Source: Legionellaceae bacterium
Lineage (GTDB): Bacteria > Pseudomonadota > Gammaproteobacteria > Legionellales > Legionellaceae
Direction: 5' to 3'
DNA length: 64,000 nt
Assembly (NCBI GenBank): GCA_029212505.1
Contig: JARGOS010000006.1
Location: forward strand, 1 to 64,000
Position 1 is the first letter of the stretch; each line of letters opens with the position of its first letter. The notes under the pieces are model-generated. The model did not search any database and was not told the DNA's origin. It worked only from the letters and a program-made list of their open reading frames with translations. Position numbers and translations under genes: made by a program. Shown one piece after another: positions 1 to 8,320 of this stretch.

Positions 1-1
1 A

Positions 2-856
2 AATCCTAAGTTACATGATAAGTTTGCATCAAGCTTTAAAGTGCACTTAATCCAGGTGATTCAGCATTGCGCCACGCAGCTCAATGAGGGCGTCAAGCAA
101 TACACGCCAAGCGATTTACCTGATTTTATTCCGTATGAGAAGATTAATTTTGAATTAAACGAAGACCCTGTTTTTATCTTCCCACCGGGTCATGCGGGTG
201 CTGAATGTTATTATCATAATATCGTGACAGGTTTGTCTGATAAAAAAATGGTTGTTTTTAATAATTTTTATCATGAATTAAATGAAGTATATGGACCTCG
301 TGCGAATCAATACTTACGGTATGAAGCGTTAGCTTCCTATTATATTCAACAGATGAAACGTATTCAAAAGCAAGGTCCTTATAGGCTATTTGGCTGGAGT
401 TTTGGCGGCGTGTTGGCTGTAGAAATATTAAATCAATTAAATGCTATCGGTGATGTTGTGTCTGATGTAATCTTGATGGATGCACATTTTAATCATAAAA
501 AAGCGGTGAAAAGCGTATGCGTTCGTCATCAATTAAAGCTGCCAGAAAAAATGTTATTTGAGATTAATTATAATTATCAACCGAATAAAATACGCTGCAT
601 GAAAACAAACATTATCTTATTTAAAGCATTACACGCACCATCAGAGCGTGCTGTGGGCCTCGATGGATTTGATGTAAAAATTTTTTCGCATTATGTGAAT
701 TCTACAGAAGATAACCATCTCTCCGATATATGTGATGCTTCTATTGAAATTATACCTATGCAAGCGTCGCACGATAATTGGGTTAAAAAACCTGAGATTG
801 TGAATCAGATTTGTTCTGTCATAAAAGGGGAGATTGCTTCGGTTGTTCGGGTTTAA
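2..856 (+). CDS. C-terminal fragment of a non-ribosomal peptide synthetase (condensation tail + thioesterase)
   Basis: The reading frame is open to the left edge, so this is the 3' end of a larger gene; the GTG at 41 is probably not the real start. The first ~30 residues, ending in YTPSDLPDF, match the end of an NRPS condensation-type domain (family hallmark TPSDFP). A type I thioesterase domain follows: nucleophile motif GWSFGG (Ser about residue 133 of the visible 284), an Asp in LMDAHF about 27 residues later, and a late His in QASHDNW. Such domains release the finished peptide from the assembly line by hydrolysis or cyclisation. The next gene is a di-iron N-oxygenase-like enzyme, suggesting one secondary-metabolite cluster whose main part lies to the left. 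The product cannot be predicted from this fragment. Confidence 0.88.
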   Translation, partial: NPKLHDKFASSFKVHLIQVIQHCATQLNEGVKQYTPSDLPDFIPYEKINFELNEDPVFIFPPGHAGAECYYHNIVTGLSDKKMVVFNNFYHELNEVYGPRANQYLRYEALASYYIQQMKRIQKQGPYRLFGWSFGGVLAVEILNQLNAIGDVVSDVILMDAHFNHKKAVKSVCVRHQLKLPEKMLFEINYNYQPNKIRCMKTNIILFKALHAPSERAVGLDGFDVKIFSHYVNSTEDNHLSDICDASIEIIPMQASHDNWVKKPEIVNQICSVIKGEIASVVRV

Positions 857-929
857 TATTGAACTGCTTTGTTTTGAACAGGATGCAAGGCAGTATTTTT
901 TTATTTTAGTCAGTTTTGAGTGTTATCAT

Positions 930-1862
930 ATGGATTTTACAGCAGCACAAAAATATCAGGATAAATGGGAGTCCAGAAGTTCAGTTCGAACGCGGCCACG
1001 TAAACCCATAGACTTTAGTCTATCCGGTGATTTTTTCCCCCTAGATAAACAAGTTTTATTTTTATTGCCTGAAGTGCGCGCTTTAGATGATAAAAAGCAA
1101 GACATTCTTTTGTTGTCGTTTATTAAGTACTTAAACGATATTATTCAGTTAGAAACGCATTTTATTCACCGTGCATGCCATAGCATGATGCATAAAAACT
1201 TGCCCGTTGTGTATACAGACGTGATTAAACGCAACGCAAGTACGGTGATTGTTGATGAGTATTATCATGTTTATATTGCTTATGATTTACTAAGCCAGCT
1301 TCGAGAGCAATACCCGCACTTACCTGATGTGGATAGTCATTTTTCAGATGCAGGGCATGCTATGCAGACCATTAAAGAAGCTTTGCCTCAAGAATATCAT
1401 GATATTTTTGAGATTCTAGCCGTGTGTATTTTCGAAACTACATTGATACGCGAGCTCGTGACTTATTTTGATTCTGAAAACATACATCCGAGCATTAAAT
1501 ATTATATTAATGACCATATGAATGATGAATCTAGGCATTTTGGATTTTTTCATGAGCTTCTGGGGTATACCTGGGCGAACATGCCTGAAGATTTTAGACA
1601 AAATATTGGTTCAAAATTGGGTGAGTTTGTCACTCTGTATTTGAATGTTCAGGCAGATATTGACCATAACACTCATGTTTTGTCGTGGGCTCTTGATGAC
1701 GCTGAAAAAGCAAAAGTTTTGGTTGGCAAGCTTTATCATGGGTTTGAAATTTCGCCAGATCTTCCCATTGTCAAAAATGTATTGAGGGTTTTGACGCAAA
1801 CCGACGTATTATCGCATGCGGCAGTTAAGCACGATTTTGAGCATTATGGCTTAATTGCATAG
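930..1862 (+). CDS. AurF/CmlI-like di-iron oxygenase
   Basis: About 310 aa, near the size of AurF (p-aminobenzoate N-oxygenase). The di-iron ligand pattern is readable in order: an early Glu in QLETHF, ExxH in DEYYHV, a Glu in FETTLI, and HxxxExxH in DHMNDESRHF, followed by helical sequence. Characterised family members oxidise aryl-amines to nitro groups (AurF, CmlI). CmlI acts alongside an NRPS, and here the upstream gene is an NRPS end, so the enzyme probably tailors that peptide or its amino-acid precursor. The frame is also open to an ATG at 834 that overlaps the NRPS gene; I prefer the ATG at 930 because conserved-looking sequence begins there, but no strong ribosome-binding site decides it. 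Substrate unknown. Confidence 0.8.
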   Translation: MDFTAAQKYQDKWESRSSVRTRPRKPIDFSLSGDFFPLDKQVLFLLPEVRALDDKKQDILLLSFIKYLNDIIQLETHFIHRACHSMMHKNLPVVYTDVIKRNASTVIVDEYYHVYIAYDLLSQLREQYPHLPDVDSHFSDAGHAMQTIKEALPQEYHDIFEILAVCIFETTLIRELVTYFDSENIHPSIKYYINDHMNDESRHFGFFHELLGYTWANMPEDFRQNIGSKLGEFVTLYLNVQADIDHNTHVLSWALDDAEKAKVLVGKLYHGFEISPDLPIVKNVLRVLTQTDVLSHAAVKHDFEHYGLIA

Positions 1863-1961
1863 GATTAGTGGTTCAATATGGCACGATATTAAGATAGTTC
1901 TTGCGAAGAAATAAGCTGTGTCCCTCTGTGCCTGCGAGGGTGAAGATAGCGGGCACATGAA

Positions 1962-3203
1962 TCATGACGATCGGGCGGGCGTGTTACCGTTGTCTGGAAG
2001 CAGCAGTTGTTGTATTTTTGCAATATGGTCATTTAGCTCTACTAACAAGACTTCAAATTGTTTTACATGGGGCTTTTCATGATAAGGTGTATTAAAAAAA
2101 TAGTGAGTATGACTGTCTGCATTTACATACCCTAAAGAAAGTACGTTTAAAAACGAACGTATCACACCTTCAATTGCATGCATGATGTACCTGACCTGTT
2201 CTCCGAGTGTTTTGCATGCCTCCCAGGATTTAGGTTTTGAGCTTATGGCATCGACTTTTGTTGTGATGGACTGTAAGCTTGCTTGGTACAATGTGATTAA
2301 ATCAGGTAAGGTATGAGGTTGGATGATTGCGTTTGTCTCGATCATGGCATCACAAACTTGATACAAAGCATCAAATTCAGAACAATAAGCAGCATGAACG
2401 TTTTTGGCTCCATCGCAGAGACCTTTTAAAGCATCAAGCATATTTATAATGTCGATGTGATGATCTTTTATTTCGTGAGACAATGCATTTTGTCGATGCT
2501 GCTCGGGGTCTTTTGTTTCTTCTTCACCAGCCAAGTCGTCTGGGTTGTGATAGGGTGGGAGAGTATTTTCATATTCAGGGCAATGAAATTGATGGATAGC
2601 CTCACTGATAGCGCCTTTGGTGGATGCATTGTTTAAAGCTGTATTAAACTCGCGTAACTTACGGTTTTTGATGGGGCAATGCAAATAGATATCTAAAATT
2701 TTGCTCACATGATCGTTTAAGATGACTTGTACTTGTTTTTTATCAAGTGTTTTTAACCTAAGTTCTGATGTAAGAATAGATTTAATATGCCTTAAACTGT
2801 CGGCGAAGAGGGTGGCATATTCAGGGTGAAACATCACCCAAGATCGTGTTTCTGGATTAAGTTTATTTGTTCTGCGAAGATAGGTTAGTAAGACTTTAAT
2901 TTCTTCTAGGTTGGTTGTATCAGCTAATAAAAAATTAAGTAAGACAACAGTGATGGTGTTTTTCGCTTTATGAACCGTATCTAACGTCTCTTTAAGCATA
3001 CTAAGCCGCAAAATCGGAGATAGATTTTTGGTATGAGATATACGTGTTTCTCTGTGTGCAAACTCAATCATTTTACGCTTAACGTCATGATAGAGCTGAA
3101 CACCTGCATCAGCGTGAATGCTTTCTAGGTTGTCTTGTAGCAAATCTCGAATATTGTCAAGAACGGCTTGCTCTTCTTGAGATGTATTGAATTCACGAGG
3201 CAT
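1962..3203 (-). CDS. Hypothetical, mostly helical protein
   Basis: 413 aa, not recognised. No signal peptide or clear transmembrane segment. Composition is helical and charged, with a central acidic stretch (GEEETKDPEQ near residue 228) and a hydrophobic segment near residues 345-365 (VIRSFLNVLSLGYV). A loosely similar hydrophobic patch (FKAILNAVGL) occurs near the C-terminus of the protein at 7237-8244. It stands alone, convergent with the di-iron oxygenase gene and upstream of sltY in the minus direction. Length, lack of a known family and neighbourhood fit a lineage-specific or effector protein, but that is only inference. Confidence 0.6.
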   Translation of the reverse strand: MPREFNTSQEEQAVLDNIRDLLQDNLESIHADAGVQLYHDVKRKMIEFAHRETRISHTKNLSPILRLSMLKETLDTVHKAKNTITVVLLNFLLADTTNLEEIKVLLTYLRRTNKLNPETRSWVMFHPEYATLFADSLRHIKSILTSELRLKTLDKKQVQVILNDHVSKILDIYLHCPIKNRKLREFNTALNNASTKGAISEAIHQFHCPEYENTLPPYHNPDDLAGEEETKDPEQHRQNALSHEIKDHHIDIINMLDALKGLCDGAKNVHAAYCSEFDALYQVCDAMIETNAIIQPHTLPDLITLYQASLQSITTKVDAISSKPKSWEACKTLGEQVRYIMHAIEGVIRSFLNVLSLGYVNADSHTHYFFNTPYHEKPHVKQFEVLLVELNDHIAKIQQLLLPDNGNTPARSS

Positions 3204-3267
3204 AGTATTTGCCCGATTTGTTTTTAGTATTCTATAGTATAGACTAGAATGATCATGATGCGTTTAA

Positions 3268-5061
3268 TTAAATCATTTTTTGCTGCATAAAAGGCGATAA
3301 ACTCGGTGGTTGGTGCAAGCGATGCTGATAAACGGCATAAAAGGCCATCACGGCTTTTAAATAATTACGTGTTTCAGCCCACGGTAACGTATCAATCCAT
3401 ACATCAATCTCGTGAATAGGATGCGTTTTAATCCAGCGGTTCACTTGATGAGGGCCTGCGTTATAAGCGGCGACCATAAGCAAAGGATTACGATCAAATC
3501 GCTTAGCAAGATGATTTAAATAAGCGGTACCCAGGTTAATATTCATGTTTGGGGAAAATAAGGCTTGACGGTTTGTATACGTAATATGTTCTCGTCGTGC
3601 GACTTGTTTGGCGGTTTTTGGCATGAGTTGCATCAAACCATGCGCACCCACAGGCGAGATCACATCTTCTCGAAAAGCACTTTCTTGACGTATCATGGCG
3701 TAAATCAAGGCTTCTGGAATGTTAAACTGCTTAGAATATTGTTTGACAAGTGTTCGGTGCGCTAAAGGAAAACGTAAGTTGAGTTGATTGGCTAACTCTT
3801 TTTCACCGCTCAGATACACCGACTTACCAGTCCAGTGCAAATCATCGGCAAGCCATGCGACAAAAGCACTTTTTTTCTCTTTAGGGAGTTCACTGATAAA
3901 GTCGTTTGCGATGCGCGAGGCTTCAAGACGTTGATTATCCGAATAGAGTTGCTTGATGTGATCGGTAATCGCATGATAAGGCTCAAGCAGATGAGGTGCC
4001 GTTGATACGGGCTCATGTTCAAATGCCATGGGTTGCTTTAAGCGCACACTGGCAAGAAAACCATAATAATGCCGTTGTTGGGCGAGTTTTTGATACAATA
4101 CCCGTGCCTCTTCTGGATTCCCGAGTGCTTCATCGGCACGGGCAAGCCAATATTGCCAGGCCGGGTTGTCTTGATTGGTTGAGCGCTGAATAAGATGTTT
4201 AACACGTGCCCATTCGTGTTGCCGGAGTGAATATCGAATTTGCCAATCGAGCAGGCCTTCGCTGTACGACGCCGGTTCGACTTGAGCAAACCATGCCGAT
4301 GAATCCGGCTGATTACGTAAAGCTCGGTAGAGTGCGAGATGGCTTAAAAACGTTTGTTTTTGGTCGGCATCAAGCAAATTTCTACGCTTGGCTTCTTCCC
4401 AGAGTTTAAGCGCTTTTTTAGGGTTGGATGATACCAAGCGTTTAAGGCCGTAAAGATAATAATGACTGTGCAACTTGCTGGGCTCAAGCGAAGCAATGCG
4501 TGAAGGCTGGCGTTGAATAATTTCAAGGGCACGTTTTTCGTGTGGATTGGGTAAATCTGCTTTTGTGATTAAATATTTAGCCAGTGCAACATGGTGCTTT
4601 TCGAGCGCGAGTTTGACGCGTTCTAAAATCAAATCGTTATCAATAATTTTTTCTTGAATTAATACATCAAAAATTTTATCGCAAGCATCGGGTTGATTTT
4701 TTCCTGTGAGCCAAAGTGATTTAGCACCGGCAATGGCTTGTTCGTGCTGACCTTCTTGATACAGCGCAAATTGTTCGTAACATTGTAATGTTGTATCTTT
4801 AGAGGGTTGATAATGCGCGACAAACGTATCCCATTGTTCTTCTTTAGCTAAAGCATAGAGCCATTTTTCACGTAATTTTCGAGAAAGCGGGGCCTTATGA
4901 TCGATAAAGGCCAAAAATGCAGGGCTAGCCTCCGTCGGAAGATGATTCTTCCAACTTAAATAGGCCATGAACCGCTCGAGATAGGAAGGCTCGTGCAGCG
5001 AACTCGCACAAGTTGTCATCGCGAGGCAGACCCCACAAAGTATGCGCGTAATTTTTCTCAT
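3268..5061 (-). CDS. slt: Soluble lytic murein transglycosylase (Slt70 family)
   Basis: 597 aa from the ATG at 5061, close to the ~620 aa of E. coli Slt70. An N-terminal hydrophobic stretch (ILCGVCLAMTTCASS) is a Sec signal, so the enzyme is periplasmic. A long alpha-helical superhelical U/L region is followed by the lysozyme-like catalytic domain: RQESAF with catalytic Glu about residue 460, GLMQLMPKTA, and the AAYNAGPHQVNRW motif. It cleaves the MurNAc-GlcNAc bond to give 1,6-anhydro-muropeptides during wall turnover. A longer frame starts at a TTG (5073), but the ATG one base after the rpe stop is more likely; rpe and slt appear co-transcribed. Confidence 0.93.
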   Translation of the reverse strand: MRKITRILCGVCLAMTTCASSLHEPSYLERFMAYLSWKNHLPTEASPAFLAFIDHKAPLSRKLREKWLYALAKEEQWDTFVAHYQPSKDTTLQCYEQFALYQEGQHEQAIAGAKSLWLTGKNQPDACDKIFDVLIQEKIIDNDLILERVKLALEKHHVALAKYLITKADLPNPHEKRALEIIQRQPSRIASLEPSKLHSHYYLYGLKRLVSSNPKKALKLWEEAKRRNLLDADQKQTFLSHLALYRALRNQPDSSAWFAQVEPASYSEGLLDWQIRYSLRQHEWARVKHLIQRSTNQDNPAWQYWLARADEALGNPEEARVLYQKLAQQRHYYGFLASVRLKQPMAFEHEPVSTAPHLLEPYHAITDHIKQLYSDNQRLEASRIANDFISELPKEKKSAFVAWLADDLHWTGKSVYLSGEKELANQLNLRFPLAHRTLVKQYSKQFNIPEALIYAMIRQESAFREDVISPVGAHGLMQLMPKTAKQVARREHITYTNRQALFSPNMNINLGTAYLNHLAKRFDRNPLLMVAAYNAGPHQVNRWIKTHPIHEIDVWIDTLPWAETRNYLKAVMAFYAVYQHRLHQPPSLSPFMQQKMI

Positions 5062-5062
5062 G

Positions 5063-5755
5063 TTATTTTTCAATCTGCTTTTGCATATGGGTTATCGTTT
5101 TTAAATAATCCTTAGTTTTGAATATAGCAGAGCCGATAACAAATTGCGTAACGCCCGCGCGATGAAGTGCGGCGATGTTCTGCTCAGACACACCACCATC
5201 GACGGTGATGGGAAGGGTGGGGTAGGTTTCGTGTAGAATTTTAATTTTAGCCAGCATTTCAGAAATAAAAGCCTGGTTTCCAAATCCTGGATTCACGGTC
5301 ATGAGCAAAACAAAATCAAGACGGTGCAGGCACCAACGCATAGACTCGATGGATGTGGCTGGGTTCAAGACAAGACCGGCTTTGCAGCCGAGAGCTTGAA
5401 TGCGCGCAAGGCTTCGGTCAAGGTGTCGGGTTGCTTCGGGATGAATGCTGATACGTGCAGCACCGGCTTCGGCAAACGCTTCAATCAAGGCATCGACCGG
5501 TGAGGCCATCAGGTGTACATCGAGCGCAAGCTCAGGATATTGCTGCTTGATCTGTTGGGCAACATGAGGTCCAAAACTTAAGTTGGGCACATAATGATTA
5601 TCCATAATATCAAGATGTAACGTGCGAATGCCGGCGCTTGCTACGGCCGCTATTTCTTCACCTAATCGCAAGCTATCGGCTGCGAGTAACGACGGAAAGA
5701 TAATATCGTGCGTTTTATCTTGCGTCATCGCTTGGCTAATTTTAGGTGACGGCAT
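5063..5755 (-). CDS. rpe: Ribulose-phosphate 3-epimerase
   Basis: A TIM-barrel enzyme interconverting ribulose-5-P and xylulose-5-P in the pentose phosphate pathway. Family signatures are clear: FPSLLAADSLRLGEE, metal and active-site segments LHLDIMDNHYVPNLSFGP and DVHLMASP, then TVNPGFGNQ and TVDGGV. I chose the ATG at 5755 (230 aa) because a GGAG lies six bases upstream; the frame also allows starts at 5767 and 5728. The gene overlaps the outer-membrane protein gene upstream by 14 bp and is followed one base later by slt, so the three are probably one transcript. Confidence 0.95.
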   Translation of the reverse strand: MPSPKISQAMTQDKTHDIIFPSLLAADSLRLGEEIAAVASAGIRTLHLDIMDNHYVPNLSFGPHVAQQIKQQYPELALDVHLMASPVDALIEAFAEAGAARISIHPEATRHLDRSLARIQALGCKAGLVLNPATSIESMRWCLHRLDFVLLMTVNPGFGNQAFISEMLAKIKILHETYPTLPITVDGGVSEQNIAALHRAGVTQFVIGSAIFKTKDYLKTITHMQKQIEK

Positions 5756-6497
5756 CAAACGCTCCATTAAAAATAATATTTAATGTATACAATTGATAAC
5801 GTGCATTGATCGTATTGCTTGTGCCATCCACTTGCTGCTGGACAAGGGTTTGACTGGCCGATACGAGGTATCTAAAATCCAGGGCAAAATAGGAAAAATC
5901 ATCCATGTAATAACTCAAACCGGCAATGGCTTGACCGACCGGGCCCGATTTGCTTTTGTTGGTTGGAATAACTCCCACAATATTTTCATACTCACTGGGG
6001 CTGACTTGCACGTCGTTCTGGTAAAATTTTATATTACTTTTGAGGTAGGCATATCCTGCGCCGACACCAAGATAAGGCACAAAGTCAGAAGAAAAATCAG
6101 CAAAAATATCATAGAAAAAGTTAACTGTGCCGATCCCAGACTCGGTTTGTCCATTCAGCCTGAGCCCCGTGCTTGTTTTGGGCGCATGAATGCTCACATC
6201 GCCTAACCGTAAATAACTGTAGGGGCTGTTGTTATAAACCAACTCTACTTCTGCGCGATAATTATCACACCAGCGATGTCCTACTTGCCCACCAATCGTT
6301 GCCATGATGTTGTGGCCAAGTTGACCGGGTTGGAGTTCTCCCTCGAGGTTGAGGTAGTTGAACGGAAAGTTAGCTGCATAGTTTGCGCCAACAATCAGGC
6401 CACCATACCAACCGGGCTCAGGATTAACAGCATGCGCTGTGGTGGCAACCGCAAGGCAGCTTGTGATGAGCGTTTGTGATATCCATTTCATGTTCAT
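5742..6497 (-). CDS. Outer-membrane beta-barrel protein
   Basis: 251 aa with a signal peptide (SCLAVATTAHA, cleavage near residue 23). The rest alternates polar and aromatic residues typical of an 8-strand barrel; segments such as GWYGGLIVGANYA and LGVGAGYAYLKSNIKFY resemble the OmpA/OmpW-like 'outer membrane protein beta-barrel' class. The C-terminal strands (LYTLNIIF) are beta-like. It is a likely paralogue of the next gene (6526-7173), with the same opening (GWYxxxxxG) and the same YLGVGxGY-type motif, so a tandem duplication is plausible. Specific role (adhesin, porin, structural) not determinable. Confidence 0.8.
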   Translation of the reverse strand: MNMKWISQTLITSCLAVATTAHAVNPEPGWYGGLIVGANYAANFPFNYLNLEGELQPGQLGHNIMATIGGQVGHRWCDNYRAEVELVYNNSPYSYLRLGDVSIHAPKTSTGLRLNGQTESGIGTVNFFYDIFADFSSDFVPYLGVGAGYAYLKSNIKFYQNDVQVSPSEYENIVGVIPTNKSKSGPVGQAIAGLSYYMDDFSYFALDFRYLVSASQTLVQQQVDGTSNTINARYQLYTLNIIFNGAFDAVT

Positions 6498-6525
6498 CGG
6501 AAATCTTATCCTAATCTAATTAATA

Positions 6526-7173
6526 TTATTTGTAACGTGCTCCGTCGTAGCGGTAAATCGCACTAATATTAGCTAAGTGTGCTTGAAAAACTCGGCCAAA
6601 TGCAAACACGCGGTTGGTTCCAATATATCGGTAACCAATGTTTAAGGCGTAGTTTTCTGCAAAATTAAACGTGAGTCCAGCAGAGCCTTGATAAGCAAAC
6701 GCGCTACCAGCATCACTAAAATCGGGTACATCCGTCAGAAGTTTGTTATCAATTTTCATATCTATCCAACCGTAACCGAGGCCCAGGCCAAGAAACGGGG
6801 AGATGGTTTGAATCACATCAGGAAAATCATAATAAACATTAACCAGACCAAAAACGGCGTTATTATTGCCGCGGACTTTGGTTTGTTTTAGGCCATTCTC
6901 GTACACATGACTTAACGTTGCATTAAGATAGGTTACTTGACCTTCGTAACGCATGGGATTACTTTTAAAACCAAAGCTCCCGCCTGCGTTGTATTCGGAT
7001 TCATAATTAGCGTTGGTATAGGTTGTGCTCCCACGGGTTGTGCTGATGTTCGCAGGAACATAGGCATAACCGCCAAAAACATTCGAATACCAACCATCAA
7101 TAGGCGTTGCCGCATGCGTGATGGGCGATGCGAGCAACAGCAGGGACGTCATAAGTACGTGTTTCAATGTCAA
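6526..7173 (-). CDS. Outer-membrane beta-barrel protein, paralogue of neighbour
   Basis: About 215 aa with signal sequence (MTSLLLLASPITHAATP). Barrel-like strands include GWYSNVFGGYAYV, ISPFLGLGLGYGWI and LNIGYRYIGT, parallel to those in the gene at 5742-6497, which lies 28 bp downstream on the same strand. The start is uncertain: the frame begins with TTG codons at 7173 and 7167 and the first ATG (7152) gives a signal peptide without its basic n-region. I kept 7173, noting that the TTG at 7167 also gives a good signal peptide. Function beyond outer-membrane location unknown. Confidence 0.75.
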   Translation of the reverse strand: MTLKHVLMTSLLLLASPITHAATPIDGWYSNVFGGYAYVPANISTTRGSTTYTNANYESEYNAGGSFGFKSNPMRYEGQVTYLNATLSHVYENGLKQTKVRGNNNAVFGLVNVYYDFPDVIQTISPFLGLGLGYGWIDMKIDNKLLTDVPDFSDAGSAFAYQGSAGLTFNFAENYALNIGYRYIGTNRVFAFGRVFQAHLANISAIYRYDGARYK

Positions 7174-7236
7174 TTCTCGGACTGTAATGATGTCATAACA
7201 TCTTACTTTAAAATCATTTAGATTCCTATGTCCAAC

Positions 7237-8244
7237 TTATAAGATACGGATATCTGAATCATACCCAGACTCAGACTCAGAATCAGGATCAGGATATGTA
7301 TTTTTTAACGTATTCTCAAATTGATCCACAGCATCTGTAAGATTCTGTAAATTTATGCCGATTATCACTCGCTCCTCATCGGATTGGGCAGGTGTAAAAA
7401 AATTCGCTGCAGAACGTAAACCAACAGCATTCAAGATTGCTTTAAACGTTGAGCATAACCAAAATTTCACCGTAAACCATAGGGTTACTTGATCTTCTTT
7501 TAATCCACCCTGTCCTTCAAAGTTGAATTTTTGGGGTTCTAATTCATTTTTTAATGCAGTAATACGTTCCATCAATTTGTTTTTACCTATGCCTACGTTA
7601 CCTGGTTTAGGTGATAAATGATCAATCACATGCATCATGTCCATATAGAGTCGGTCGAACGCTGCTTTATCATCGTCCATTAAATATGCTCGCAGCTGCC
7701 CGTGGGCTTTTTTTATCGTGGATGTTAAATTGTCTATATTATTTGAGTCTGGTTCAGCGGATGATTGCAGCGAAAGTACGCTACTTGAGCGCAAACGTAC
7801 TTCAGTTGATAATGGTAGGCCTTCATCTTCGATCGCCGGAGTAACGCTTTCTTCTGAAGATCCTTGTTCTTGTCCTGGCTCTGTTGGTCCGGCGTAGTCG
7901 TCGAATAATTCTTCTGACATCATGTAGGACAAATCTGTATACCAATTTGCTGTGGCTTGGACCCATGCACTCACCGCTTGCACAGCCTCCGTTGCTTGCT
8001 TTGTAAGTGATTTTTTGTACACAATGCCTTTAGTTAAGAGCTCTTCAGGCGTTAACGTGATAACACATGTTCCCTCATTTTCTACTTTTTGTTTAAATTC
8101 ATCAAAGGCTTCCTGTCTTTTATCTACGATACTTTCACTATTCGACATGTCTCGAAAGTGGCTTTCAATGTCTTTGACTTGATCTTGCTCCAGTGGTTTT
8201 TTCTTTAATAAATCTTTTATTTGAATCAAATGAGATTTAGACAT
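7237..8244 (-). CDS. Hypothetical acidic protein, effector-like
   Basis: 335 aa, no family recognised. The ATG at 8244 is preceded by a good ribosome-binding site (GAGGT seven bases upstream), so the gene is real. Features: charged helical N-terminus, acidic Ser/Glu-rich middle (PGQEQGSSEESVTPAIEDEG about residues 121-140), a hydrophobic helix pair around WFTVKFWLCSTFKAILNAV (about residues 260-280), and an acidic serine-rich tail ending DSESESGYDSDIRIL. An acidic, Ser/Glu-rich C-terminus is a common trait of type IV effectors, but no secretion signal can be proven from sequence alone. Confidence 0.6.
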   Translation of the reverse strand: MSKSHLIQIKDLLKKKPLEQDQVKDIESHFRDMSNSESIVDKRQEAFDEFKQKVENEGTCVITLTPEELLTKGIVYKKSLTKQATEAVQAVSAWVQATANWYTDLSYMMSEELFDDYAGPTEPGQEQGSSEESVTPAIEDEGLPLSTEVRLRSSSVLSLQSSAEPDSNNIDNLTSTIKKAHGQLRAYLMDDDKAAFDRLYMDMMHVIDHLSPKPGNVGIGKNKLMERITALKNELEPQKFNFEGQGGLKEDQVTLWFTVKFWLCSTFKAILNAVGLRSAANFFTPAQSDEERVIIGINLQNLTDAVDQFENTLKNTYPDPDSESESGYDSDIRIL

Positions 8245-8320
8245 AATATTTACCTCGGTATTTTACATGTTCTTTATTATAGCATATAATCTTTTTTTTG
8301 ATTACCTGTGGTTTTTTTAG

